Shown: piece after piece, positions 21,236 through 31,809 of the stretch
Numbering within the stretch: position 1 is the stretch's first letter
Layout of the letters: each line of letters starts with the position of its first letter
Origin: Helicostylum pulchrum
Taxonomy: Eukaryota > Mucoromycota > Mucoromycetes > Mucorales > Mucoraceae
DNA length: 64,000 nucleotides
NCBI GenBank assembly: GCA_025677825.1
Contig: JAIXMO010000060.1
Location: forward strand, 62,001-126,000
Reading direction: 5' to 3'
Program-made: the position numbers and the translations under genes
Notes under the pieces: generated by a model
The model's input: only the letters and a program-made list of their open reading frames with translations
What the model was told of the DNA's origin: nothing
Database searches by the model: none

Positions 21236-22444
21236 TTATTGACGAATATGAGTGTTTCCTAACTTATCTACAACGGTATCAACATCTGGTTCATCATCCG
21301 AACCTTGTTCCGAGCTTTCATCTTCTTCATCAGAGTCAGAGTCTTCATCTGAATCGTACTCGTCACTACCGTCACTGAAGGCGGTAAAAGCAGTTTCACG
21401 GTTATGATTTGCGTATAATAAATCATCTTCATCACTATCCAACTCTTCTTTTGCCTCTTCCTTTTTACGTTCATCCTCTTGTAACTTTGCAAGGTATTCA
21501 TTTTGAACTGCAAGTACTTCTGTTGCGTCTTTACATTTAGCGTATCTTGAAAGCAACCCACTGTTTAAAACATATTAGTTACTGTGTGTGTGTGTGTTTG
21601 CGCAACAAAAAAAGTTATTTAAAATTTACCCGTTTACTTTTTTAAAGGCGTGTCCCCATTTGAATTTACCCAATAAGGCCTCACCGTGTTCAGGAAACCC
21701 TGTAACGTAAAAGATGGCGGCTAAAGCCTCTACACAATTCAACTTCCAAGGCTTACCGTAATTAACAGGATTCGTAGCTACTAAATAAGGTAATAAACGA
21801 TCTGTAGGCCCTTTAATCTTGGAAAATGGAACTTCGTCCACACGAGCCCAAGAACAATCCACTACACCCACACCGTATAATTCAACAATCTTTCTATCTG
21901 CTGGTGAAACAACCTTTTCACCAATAGGACTTAAAAAGAAAAAGTTTAAATATACCTTTTGTCAATTATGTGTGTGTGTATAAAATTACCTAGCTACAAT
22001 ACCACGGAAACGTTGAGATAACTTGAGGGTTTTCAACATATCGGTACGAGCCAACTTTACACCGGAACAACGTTTGGGATCACAATGCTTGAAATCCCAC
22101 ATGGCAACAGGCATGGGGATACTCGACTTTTGTTCTTCCTCCACTAAAGTTAAAAAAAAAAGCGTCAACAACAACAACAAAAAAGTATATATACTTGTAT
22201 TGCAATAGAGTTTACTTTACATTGACCTTCTTCTGCTCCAGGAGCAGCGAAACTTGCATTAGCATACTTGTCAAATCGAGATTTAGCACTGTCAAAGAAG
22301 GTTTTAAAAAAAAATGCTTTATACAACAGTTTATAGATATCAAAAGTTTTACCTAGTATGAGGTTTGCCGTGACTTTTAACACTGGCTACTTTATTTCCT
22401 TGTGCTTTAGCAGCTCTATATTCTTCAGAGTTCTTTTTACCCAT
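21236..22444 (-). CDS. TSR3: TSR3, 18S rRNA aminocarboxypropyltransferase
   Basis: Five exons on the minus strand close in phase: 22444-22353, 22288-22221, 22143-21990, 21929-21630 and 21560-21236; product 312 aa. The N-terminal RLI-type metal-binding-like motif is MWDFKHCDPKRCSG. The catalytic core carries LSQRFRGIVARSPIGE, VVDCSWARVDEVPF, LLPYLVATNPVNYGKPWKL and CVEALAAIFYVTGF. The C terminus is a long acidic Asp/Glu/Ser tail, as in other fungal Tsr3. The enzyme adds the acp group to the hypermodified pseudouridine of 18S rRNA late in 40S assembly. At the end of exon 2 the donor GTAAAG was preferred to the nearby GTCAAT; both keep the frame. Confidence 0.93.
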
Positions 22445-22537
22445 GGTTCTATTTAGTATAAGCGTAAAAAAAAAGAAAGGAAATAAAAAAGTTTTTTTTT
22501 ATTTTATTTATTTGTCTGACATTATAAAATAAAAAAA

Positions 22538-23895
22538 TTATTGTTCATGTCGAACGTTTTTACGGTCTTCACCCCACCATTCAGGCAAGAAGGGACGAAT
22601 ACGAACGGAAGGATCCTCTGGAGAAGTGAACTCTACGTCTTGACCATCGATACACTTTTGTACATGCTCTAATCGCATCAAAGCCAACCCAATGTTATGT
22701 ACACCCGAGCACATCTTGCCTACACCTCGTTTGCTTGTGCCCTGAACTAATTTAATATCGGTTTGAGGTAAAAGTACAGAAGGAAATTGTTTGCTACGAT
22801 CTACTGTTTGAACAGAAGGTGATCTTTTTTTTTTTTTTTTTTACCGATTAGCATACACACATATACTCACGCAAATAAAATAAGTAACTTACGGTTCGGA
22901 TTGGTCGTATACTTGAATAGGAACAATACGCTTACGAACTACACCAGTGTGATATGTACGGATAGTCAACTCTTGACCTACATAACACCCTTTTCTAAAA
23001 TCAACTACACGTATATAAAAAATTTAAGTAACACTCGCTTTCTTTTTTTTGTGTACAATGTGATATTATGTATTTACCTCCGTTCATATAGTCAAAATTG
23101 GATTCGAGAGGTAAGGATACCTCTGGCCATAAATCATCGGTACCTTCAGGTAAACCAAAGAGCAACCTTCTAATTGTATATTCACTAGCGTTCAATTCTT
23201 CGAATTCAGCCGACTTTGGTAAAATATGCTGTACATCACTATCCGCCTTTAACACGGCTCTGTACCCAAATCCCGCAATTCTAGGGTCTGTACATCCGAT
23301 ATCTGAAAACCTCTTTTCCTTCTTGACAAGCGCAGGATCCAATACTTCAGTATTTAATGCGTTTCCCCAAACATTCCACAACTGGTACTCTTCGGAACAG
23401 TCTCTGACCTTGATTTTGGATCTTAACAAGTAGCGTTTAATGTGTCTGATGAATAAATCCTTGTTGTTGCTGGGACAATCAATCATGAACTTTGGGTGAG
23501 GGAAATTGACGCCTACGTTGACGGGGTAGATGAACGTGTCGTGAAGTATACGACCGGGAGCGGTTAAAAATGATGCATAGAAGCCGTCGCCACCGGTGGA
23601 TATCTTGGCCATATCGTTGGTGATTAATCCTTGCAAGAATTTAGGCGTATCGGGCCCGTCTAGTTCAATTAAACTACGGTTAGGTATTTTACTATAGTGA
23701 TCGCCTTTATGAAGTTCATCTTTTTCTTTGAATTGAAAAGTAGTTATAGTTGTAGTAGCAAACGAACGTGCAAGTACTTCTACAAAAAGCATATAAAAAA
23801 GGACTTAATATCTCGGTTCAGGTATAAATTATCGGGTTTATTTTACGCTTTAAAATAGGTTGCTTAAAAGCACAAGGTATAAGTTTTGAGAGCAT
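22538..23895 (-). CDS. IBA57: IBA57, mitochondrial iron-sulfur assembly factor
   Basis: Exons proposed: 23895-23847, 23779-23078, 23004-22893 and 22823-22538; product 382 aa. The GcvT/YgfZ-type fold begins [17 protein letters not shown] and carries the diagnostic KGCYVGQE motif (residues 255-262). IBA57 works with ISCA proteins to build 4Fe-4S clusters for aconitase, lipoate synthase and related enzymes in the matrix. The first exon is an inference: an ATG at 23792 also opens the main exon, but it overlaps an excellent TTTTTGTAG acceptor. The short upstream exon adds [16 protein letters not shown] in phase, giving a better presequence. The last intron has an A18 run before its acceptor. Confidence 0.88.
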
Positions 23896-24066
23896 ATTAG
23901 TAATACAAACAACAAAACTAAGATGCTTTTCCGTTCTCTTTAGTAAAAAAAAAACAAGAGTCACGTATTTTTTTTTCTTGTGCGGGGATTGACAGAGAGA
24001 CATACAACCCAGGGTCAAACAGGTTGAAAAATTCTTCTTTTTTGCTGTAATAGATATTAATACACC
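23896..24066. promoter_or_regulatory. Bidirectional promoter, IBA57 / mitochondrial bL17
   Basis: About 170 bp separate two divergent genes that both encode mitochondrial proteins. If the alternative IBA57 start at 23792 is used the gap is 274 bp. No specific site was identified. Confidence 0.5.
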
Positions 24067-24738
24067 ATGCATCACGGTAAACATTTACGTCGATTGAATC
24101 GTACTTCTGGTCACAGAAAGGCGTTGCTCAGAAACATGGTTTCTTCACTTATTGAGCATGGTCGTATTGAAACAACAGTTGCCAAAGCAAAGACCATTCA
24201 ACCTCTTGCCGATTCTATTATTACCCTTGGTAAAAAGGGAGATGTCGAAGCCAAAAGAAGAGCACTTGCCTACCTCAACGTAAATTATTTTTTAAAAAAA
24301 GAGAGAGAGAGAGAAAAATACCGTTGTTTTTTTTTGTCGCATAAATTCTAACTTGTATTTAAAAAATGTATATAGAGTCGTGATATTACTATGCCCATAT
24401 TATTTAATGAATTAGCACCAAGATACGCCAACAGACAAGGTGGTTATACTCGTATTCAAAGAATTGGTAAACGTTACGGTGATAATGCACCTATGGCGAT
24501 TCTTGAATATATTGATGGACCTACAGACACTAAAAAGGAAATGCTTACTGGTACATTAGCTCGCAAGTTTTTAGAGGCTGGTAAGGTACCTGTGCAAGAG
24601 ATTATGGAAAATAACACCAAGGCTGAAGCACTTGGATTACCAAAGGCTCTTATCCGTGATTTAAGAAAGGTTCAACTTTTTAACTCTATTGAGTCTATTG
24701 AAGGAGCTATTGAAAAGAAGATGAGCGGTGGCATTTAG
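24067..24738 (+). CDS. MRPL17: Mitochondrial ribosomal protein bL17m
   Basis: Two exons, 24067-24279 and 24376-24738, in phase 0; product 191 aa. The bL17 core is intact: [20 protein letters not shown], then [20 protein letters not shown] and [19 protein letters not shown]. The C-terminal extension of about 60 residues is typical of the fungal mitochondrial form (yeast Mrpl8). It is a large-subunit protein near the peptide exit tunnel. There is no obvious cleavable presequence; bL17m often uses its basic N terminus. Confidence 0.96.
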
Positions 24739-24822
24739 AAGAAAAGCATTTACAATAATAAAAAAGAAGAATAAAACAGATTTGTATCATAGAGTTATTA
24801 TAGTTTTATTTAGTGAGATAAT

Positions 24823-26297
24823 TTAGTGGGAGACAGTTTCAACCCTAGAAAGTGTATTACCAGCTAAGGTTGCATCAGACATGTCAGAGCTATTGGATAT
24901 TCTTCTAACATTGTCTGGTACCATTAAGTGACCGGATGCGTCTTGTCGGTTCAAACAGAAATCATCATCATCATCATCTAAATCATCCTTCATTTGGAAA
25001 GAATTGGCAGGAGATACCGAGTAAGCTCTATCTGCTGGATAGTGCACAGGACTAGGTAAAGGAGACTCAATATTAGGTATAAAAGCTGGTAATTCATTTT
25101 CAGTATTCTCATGCACTGTAAAGCCAATTGGATAAGCAGGCGGTACAGTAGCAACTGTGATGGGAAGTGATATTTCGTTTGATACGTAGCCACCAAACCA
25201 ACCACCTGCACTGGATGCTGATGAACCCATCACAATAATGACTTCATACGCAATATCGATATATTTACCAAGCTTATTGGTAAATGTAGGGACGATATTG
25301 GATGGAATAGTAAAGGTGAATATGTCTTGGTGGTTGCGTGCTTGTTTAGCAATAGACACATAAAATGACTCGGTTAACAACGTGTGCTGTTTGTGTTGGT
25401 ACGGCGCGCTTACGGAATCTGTCGGAGGTAACGTCGTAGCAACAGCCGCTAATAACACCTGAATGCTGCTGATTTTCGTGTCTGATTTATTATTGGTTGT
25501 CATTTTGACAGTACAAAGATCGCCTTGTAATTATTTAAATGTGAGTATATGCAAAAGGGAAACAAGTAGATTATTAAAATAATGAATTTACCTGGGCAGT
25601 AGGCAGGTTTGATGAGTTCGGCAGTAACTTCGATTTTTTTATCTTCCTTTTCAAATACTTGGGTCTTTTTAGAGGTTTCATTTAGTGTGTTTGGACTGCA
25701 TGTGACCAGAGGTAAATAAATAATAGGAACGCTGGTAGTAACATGCGTTGTACCGGTGGTATCAAATACACCTTGTAAAGTATAACTAATACGATGACCG
25801 AAGGGTGAATCATGCATGGAAGGAGGATAGTTTACTTGAGGCAAACGAATAGCAAATAAGAACATATGACTACCATTTGATAATTCCTGGGCATCGGCGC
25901 CTTTTTGTTGTTGTTGTTGTTGTTGTTAGTTGTGAGTATAATCATTCCTCTAATAATACTAAATATATTACCTGAATCTTTTGATTTTCCCCATACAACA
26001 CTTTCGACGGAAAAGATGGTTGTTGTATTACGTGCATTATCTTGTTCCTCACACTTGAAAATAACACGAATTGCATGAGCAGATAGAGGTTTATCATCCA
26101 ACGTGATCATCAACGAACCTACAAATAAATAGGGTTGCTTAGTAACAAAACCAAAAAAAAAAAAAAAAAAAAGACTGTTACTAATACTGACCATTTATGA
26201 TGGAGCCAGGACCATATGCGATTGGATTATTTTGGCCCGAGCTTGTACTAACTAGAAAATTGCGCACACTTTCTGTATTCCTTTGAAAAAGCATCAT
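24823..26297 (-). CDS. Alpha-arrestin (ART-type trafficking adaptor)
   Basis: Four exons close in phase: 26297-26192, 26118-25972, 25900-25592 and 25523-24823; product 420 aa. The N-terminal arrestin domain includes GSLMITLDDKPLSAHAIRV and MHDSPFGHRISYTLQG. The C-terminal domain includes TFTIPSNIVPTFTNKLGKY and IDIAYEVIIVM. A PPxY motif (PPAY, 315-318) follows, then an acidic, Ser-rich tail. Alpha-arrestins with PPxY motifs recruit Rsp5/Nedd4 ubiquitin ligases to plasma-membrane transporters for endocytosis. The target transporter cannot be read from sequence. Two adjacent ATGs open the frame; the first (26297) is used. It converges on bL17m with 84 bp between stops. Confidence 0.88.
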
Positions 26298-26717
26298 TGT
26301 AATACAAGAGTAATAGTACGGAGTTTACAAATAAAAAAAAAGCGAGAGAGAGAAACAAAAGAGAGAAAGAAAGAGAAATACAAGCAATTATATATGATTT
26401 ATTTATTTATTTACTCTTGGCGCATTGATCTACCCCGTGATACCACAACAAAATGTACAGATTGTACAGTAAACAAAAGGTTAAGAAAAAAAGGTATGGA
26501 TGGGTTTGTGTGTGAGTCAGATTCTGTTTTTAGAATATTCCCCGTTTTAGGCGATTGCTCCGTTTGATAAAAAAAAAAAAAAAATTAATAATTTTTTTGT
26601 TCAGGGCTACCATTTTGAGAGTATTTTTTTATTTTGTTTTTTACTATATAAGAGCGATCAATTTTAGTATTTTCCTTATTTTTGTATTAACTACAAATCA
26701 AATCTACAACTCTAAAA
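26298..26717. other. Intergenic region, no gene seen
   Basis: About 420 bp between the arrestin start and the 46-aa ORF. It contains a GA-rich stretch (26340-26380). It must hold the promoters of both neighbours. No coding sequence is supported. Confidence 0.5.
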
Positions 26718-26858
26718 ATGTACTCTCGTATCGCTCGTATCATGCCTACCTCTTTCGGTCCCAAGAAGATGGTCTACTCTGCTGCTTGTTTCTCTATGGC
26801 CTATGCATATGCACAAGAATGCAAGAATGATGTGATCTTCTTTTACAAATCCAAGTAA
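26718..26858 (+). CDS. 46-aa small protein, possible mitochondrial membrane peptide
   Basis: A short ORF starts in a good context (AAAAATG) and ends with a normal TAA followed by an A/C-rich region. The product begins MYSRIARIMPTSFGPKKM, basic and amphipathic like a mitochondrial targeting segment. A hydrophobic segment VYSAACFSMAYAYAQ follows, and then a polar tail ending FFYKSK. Codons are those of highly expressed neighbours (CGT, ATC, GTC, AAG), which argues that it is translated. I do not recognise the family. The size and architecture resemble small respiratory-complex or TOM subunits, but no such identity is claimed. Confidence 0.5.
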   Translation: MYSRIARIMPTSFGPKKMVYSAACFSMAYAYAQECKNDVIFFYKSK

Positions 26859-28904
26859 AAAAAACAAAAAATCTCATTCTCAAACAAAACAAAAACATAC
26901 ATTATACATTACATTCGCACTACTCAAAAAAAGAGAGGCGCCTTTTCTCTATTTTTTTAAAACACTGCATTATCATTTACTCTTTAATAATAAATTACAT
27001 TTTTTTTTTACCTTGTACAATTATATATATATATATTTTTTTACCCGAGTTTTTATTGTAAAAGCCCGGGGCAAAAAGTTGTGTGATTTCACGTTTTGGT
27101 TTGGTAGATCGTTTGAAGAATCGGTTGAGTTTCTTTTTTTGACAGAAATTTTTTAAAACGTGTAACTCTTGTAACGTTTTACATTGGTACCTTTTTTTAA
27201 TTCGTGTGATGTTGAGTTTGAATTACGTTATCATCCCACGGTTCCTTTCGAGCTGAAAAGAATTAAAAAGCTTATTTATATAGTATCGATCCTAGTGACT
27301 CATTCCCTCTTCTGTAGTTTGCGCTTTGAAGAGCACTAAGAAAAAGATGGTATAGGTTTTACTACTGTGAAAAGAAAAAAAAAAGGGCAATCTTTATTTA
27401 GAACCAAAAGGTAGGAACCTATTAAAACACGGGAAGAAAAAATTTTTTTTTTTTTTTTTTTTTTGGCTCAGGCTCAGTGCTCAGTAAACAATTTTCATTG
27501 TCAAGTACGTGTAAACTGCAATTACGCAATTTAACGTACATACTTTTAGTGCCTGTTAGAGACTATAAAAACTATATCTTTTTTTATTTTTTATCTGCGA
27601 TTTATTACACCTGCGAGCTAAACAAATGAATCTGATAATCTTAAAAAAAAGAAACGTGTCCAGAGATTGATGGATTGATTGATTATTGTACCACACTGGA
27701 GAATAAAGGAGAATTAAAATTTCTTTTGAAGCCCATTTCCAATAACCAACAAGATGGTATTTCGCGGTAAAAAAAAATCTAGACCAACAGCAAATGAAAT
27801 TTAGGGAGAATAAAAAAGGTTTTTTTTTTTTGCATGTATGATTTAAAATGATTTATACGCCTATTTAATATTTGACGGATTCAATGTACTTTTTCAATTA
27901 TATTAATCTGTCAAATAAAAAAAAAGGTTGTTTATAACAGCATTTTGCCACATTTAAAAAAAAGATTTTAATAGTAATAAAATGAGGAAAGGAGGAAAGC
28001 GTAGTATTATTTTAATTATGGATCAACACTAGTTACAGGCGTAAAAAAGGGAAAAAAGACAGAAAAAAAAAAAAAAAAAAAAAGAGAACAGATGATTTAT
28101 ATACGCTCTTTTTATATTAACAATATATGGTATTTTACCTCTCTCTAAATAAAATAACTGTAATATTATAATTTTAAAATACAATACATACATACTCTTG
28201 CATGAAAAATATGCAGCTTTTATTTAGGATATGGCGCAAACAGAATAACAGCGCAATTTCTCCTCCCCTTTTTTTCCAGCAAAAGAAAAAAATATATATC
28301 TGCCTGTATAAACATATGGTCTTTTATAATATAAAACAAAGTCTTGGCTAATGGCATAAACATAATGTAGTATTACAGTATATTATGTATGCAGTCATAA
28401 AAAGAAAAGCTATTTCTTGTCGTCTCAGTAATAACTTTTTCTCCCCTTGTGAAGCCCCTTTCTCTTCTCTCTTCTCTCTCTCTCTCTCTCTTTCTCTCTC
28501 TCCTGTTTATCTCCTCATTTCTTTTCCCCTTTTTTTCACGGTATATAATATACATCTATATTTTTTTTTCAATTCTATAGTTTGTTTTACAAAGGCCAAC
28601 TTGTCAAAAAAGTATAGTGTTCCTTGGATATTTTTACTCTTGCCCCTTTATTTTATCACACACACTCTATCTTTCTTTAGTCACTCGCACACACGCTCAC
28701 ACACAATCTTCTTTTTTTCCCCTCTTTCTTTAGTCTTTTTATTTTTTTTTGGATCTTGTGAGTTTGCAGTTTATTTTGTTATTTTATTTTAAAAAATTGT
28801 GTAAATAACATTTTTTTCTTCTTTCTTCTTCTTCTTCTTCTTCTTCTTCTTCTTCTTCTTCTTCTTCTTCTTCTTCTTTAATTTTATTGTGCGTGTAAAA
28901 GGTC
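26859..28904. promoter_or_regulatory. 2-kb gene-free region upstream of the APSES regulator
   Basis: No credible ORF or RNA gene was found on either strand. The sequence carries many homopolymer runs (for example T18 near 27447 and an A21 run near 28063), a (TC)n stretch at 28461-28510 and a (CTT)n tract next to the start codon. APSES developmental regulators of the StuA/Efg1 group are known for long promoters and leaders, so this is probably regulatory and partly transcribed. That role is inferred. Confidence 0.5.
28818..28879. repeat. (CTT)n microsatellite in the APSES gene leader
   Basis: About 60 bp of nearly perfect CTT units lie 25 bp before the ATG of the APSES gene. It is probably in the 5' untranslated region. 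A variable pyrimidine tract here could affect transcription or translation. Confidence 0.9.
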
Positions 28905-30934
28905 ATGTATTCGCATCATCATTATAGCTACGATCAGACTATGAATATAACACGTGATAACGCCAATGCGCATCCATTAGGAAGACCCGCATCTATGCCA
29001 TCACTGTACTCTTCGACATCGAGCAACAACAACAACAATCAGTATGATAAATCAGGAACTCAAGACAACAGCCAAGTATTGAATAACACGAGTAGAAGCA
29101 GTTTGGATAGTAGTGGCAATAATGATAATACTCATGGTTCATACGCCAATGCAGATAGTTGGCAACAACACAACAACAACGGTTGGAATCATAATAACAG
29201 CTGCAACAATAATAGTAGTAGTAGTTCTCCACCTCCCATTAATAACATGTCTTCTAATAATACAGCTGGTCCTTCTTCTTCTTCTACTAGCAGACCTTCA
29301 AGTTTTGATTTACCTTCTATTCATAACTACGATAAACAGCACAATACTTCCCCTACCATGAGTTCTCCTTCTACTACAACTGCAAATTCAAATATCATAT
29401 CTGCTTATAACTCTCCAACCTATTTCGTCTCTCCAACAAGCACGAACACCACTACTCGTAAGTCCATATATTATACACACACATACACAAATAAACATTA
29501 ATTTTTTTTTAATTTAGCCTACAACAACAATAATAATAATAGTCCTCATCACTATCAACAAAACAACATACAGCAACAAAACAATATACAACAACAAAAC
29601 AACATACAGCAACAAGGAAGTGGTTACTCAGCATATGGAATGACCTCAACTAATAATATGCCTAACCAGGCTCGCCATAGTCTAGTAGCTAGACCTAAAT
29701 TAACAACTACTTTATGGGAAGATGAAGGCACTATATGTTATCAAGTAGATGCTAATGGCATCTGTGTAGCTAGACGTCAAGGTAAACAAAACAAAAAAAA
29801 ACTTACTCCCTCTTTAATTTATTAGTAACTCGTTATTATGTAGATAATGATATGATTAATGGTACCAAACTATTAAATGTAGCTGGTATGTCTCGTGGTA
29901 AACGTGATGGTATTTTAAAAAACGAAAAAGGTCGTGTGGTAGTTAAAGTTGGCGCAATGCATTTAAAAGGCGTTTGGTAAAGTCTCTCTGTCTATTTTAA
30001 TACGTGTATATTTCCAAGTAACTAAACTTTTTGCTGTGTAGGATCACTTTTGCTCGAGCAAAGTTGTTGGCTGCTCAATATAAAATTCAGGAAATCCTCT
30101 ATCCCTTGTTCGTAGATGACCCAAGTGTATTTCTTTATGCAACTGCCTTGCACAACCCCATGGCTTCTAGTCGAATGAATAGCTTAAATACTGGTTTTAG
30201 AAACCAGCAACATTTCAATAACTCTGCTTCTTCTTCTGGCAATGGACCTTCTTCTTGGGACCGTCATAATACCACAACTGCTCCTACTAGTACTAGTAGT
30301 GCAAATGATACCAATACTTCAAGTAAGTATTACAATGAAAATTTCACATTAAAAAAAAAAAAAAAAAAACCCTAACACCCCCTCTCTCCCCTGCCCGTAC
30401 CCCCCTTAGGTTATCGAAATGCAGGATTTCATGGTTCAATGATGAATCATCCTATAAACTCAAATAGTGATGATATGTTTATATTATCATCACAAGTTGA
30501 TTATAATGGTCGACCACCTGTTGGAGGAGGACTTGTAGGTTATGGAAGTAATAATGGAGCTACTAATAGCAGCCATACACCTAGTACCGGACTATCTCAT
30601 TCATCCTCTTCTTATTCTGTGTATCCACAACAAGATCATCATCAACAGCAGCAAAGATCTTCCACGGGAAATAGTCGTATGTACTTTACCGAAGAGTTAC
30701 TTGATGAAGGTGCACCACAAAGAGACATCAAAACTGAAAATACCAATGATACCACCACACCAAACTCTTTATACTACGGTAAAAAAGCAAAGCAAATATA
30801 TTGTGTAAATTACATTTCATCTAACATTACTATTATTACAGGACATAATAACAAATCAATGTTACCAGGTACCAATTCCCTCTCTTCCCCTACATCGTCA
30901 GAAGCAGGTACGCATAATATCATACATCCAAGAT

Positions 30935-30974
<40 letters not shown>

Positions 30975-31317
30975 CACTTACATATATTATGATATAGGTA
31001 AATCTTCTTCTGCATTCCATTTACCACCTTCGCGTGGAAGTGGAGAATATGATTCTACGTCTTCTATTACATCTGGTACGAATAGTACAACAACAGCTGA
31101 ACGCAGACAAAGTTTAGTCATGTCGGGAGCTTCTCGCGTATCAAGCCCTCGTCATCATCCTTATATGTCACCAGGAAAAGTATATACACCTAGTATTATG
31201 TCAACTTTACAATCTTATCGACAATCATCAGACTTTAATAAGCATGATGAGATGGATCGTACTAGCTCTGAATTAGATAATTCAAATGCAAGTGATCTTA
31301 ACAGGCACCCATGGTAG
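28905..31317 (+). CDS. APSES transcription factor of the StuA/Efg1 group
   Basis: Seven exons close in phase: 28905-29457, 29518-29781, 29844-29976, 30042-30322, 30410-30778, 30842-30907 and 30998-31317; product 661 aa. The APSES DNA-binding domain spans about residues 243-350. It shows [40 protein letters not shown] and [18 protein letters not shown], then [15 protein letters not shown]. This is a near match to StuA/Efg1/Phd1. The flanks are long Asn/Ser/Gln-rich regions, including a repeated Gln/Asn unit. Family members control dimorphism, conidiation and hyphal growth. Intron 6 contains an A35 run (30938-30972). The next gene is in tandem 490 bp downstream. Confidence 0.95.
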
Positions 31318-31809
31318 TTTTTTATTTTATTTTTATTCTTTTTTATTTATATATGTTATGAAATTCCCCCTCCTCCGCATTTTAATGCAACAAGACAAAA
31401 ACAAAAAACACACAAAAAAAAAAAAAAAAAAAAAAAAGTAGCATCCCTTTAGCAGCAACACACAACAAAAACACACAAAAAAAAAAAAGCATTTCATTGC
31501 AGCATTTCAAGTCATTTCTTCTTCATTTTATGAACATTTTCTTTTTTCTTCTTTTTTTTAAAAAAAAAACTACACATATATATTTATTTTTCGTATCCCA
31601 TTTAAATAAAAAAACTTACATAAAACTTTAATTTGTTTGTTTGTTTGTTTGATAAAAAAAAGAGCACTTAACCAAGGAGAGCGATTTATTAACGATTCAA
31701 ATAAACAGGAATCACGCGGAGTGAAAAAAAAAACATGTTTATATAAAGGCCAAGCTGTAGCAAATTCTCTTTTTTTCTTCTTTACTATATTAAAAAAAGT
31801 ATATAGAAA
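31318..31809. promoter_or_regulatory. Intergenic region upstream of PEPCK
   Basis: This 492-bp region contains the 3' end of the APSES gene and the PEPCK promoter. It is rich in A-runs, C/A-rich repeats and T-runs. No ORF with coding character was seen on either strand. Confidence 0.5.

Noticed and set aside
28385..28792. Plus-strand 135-codon ORF upstream of the APSES gene
   Set aside because: Ser/Leu/Phe-rich translation of TC and T runs; more likely leader or promoter sequence.
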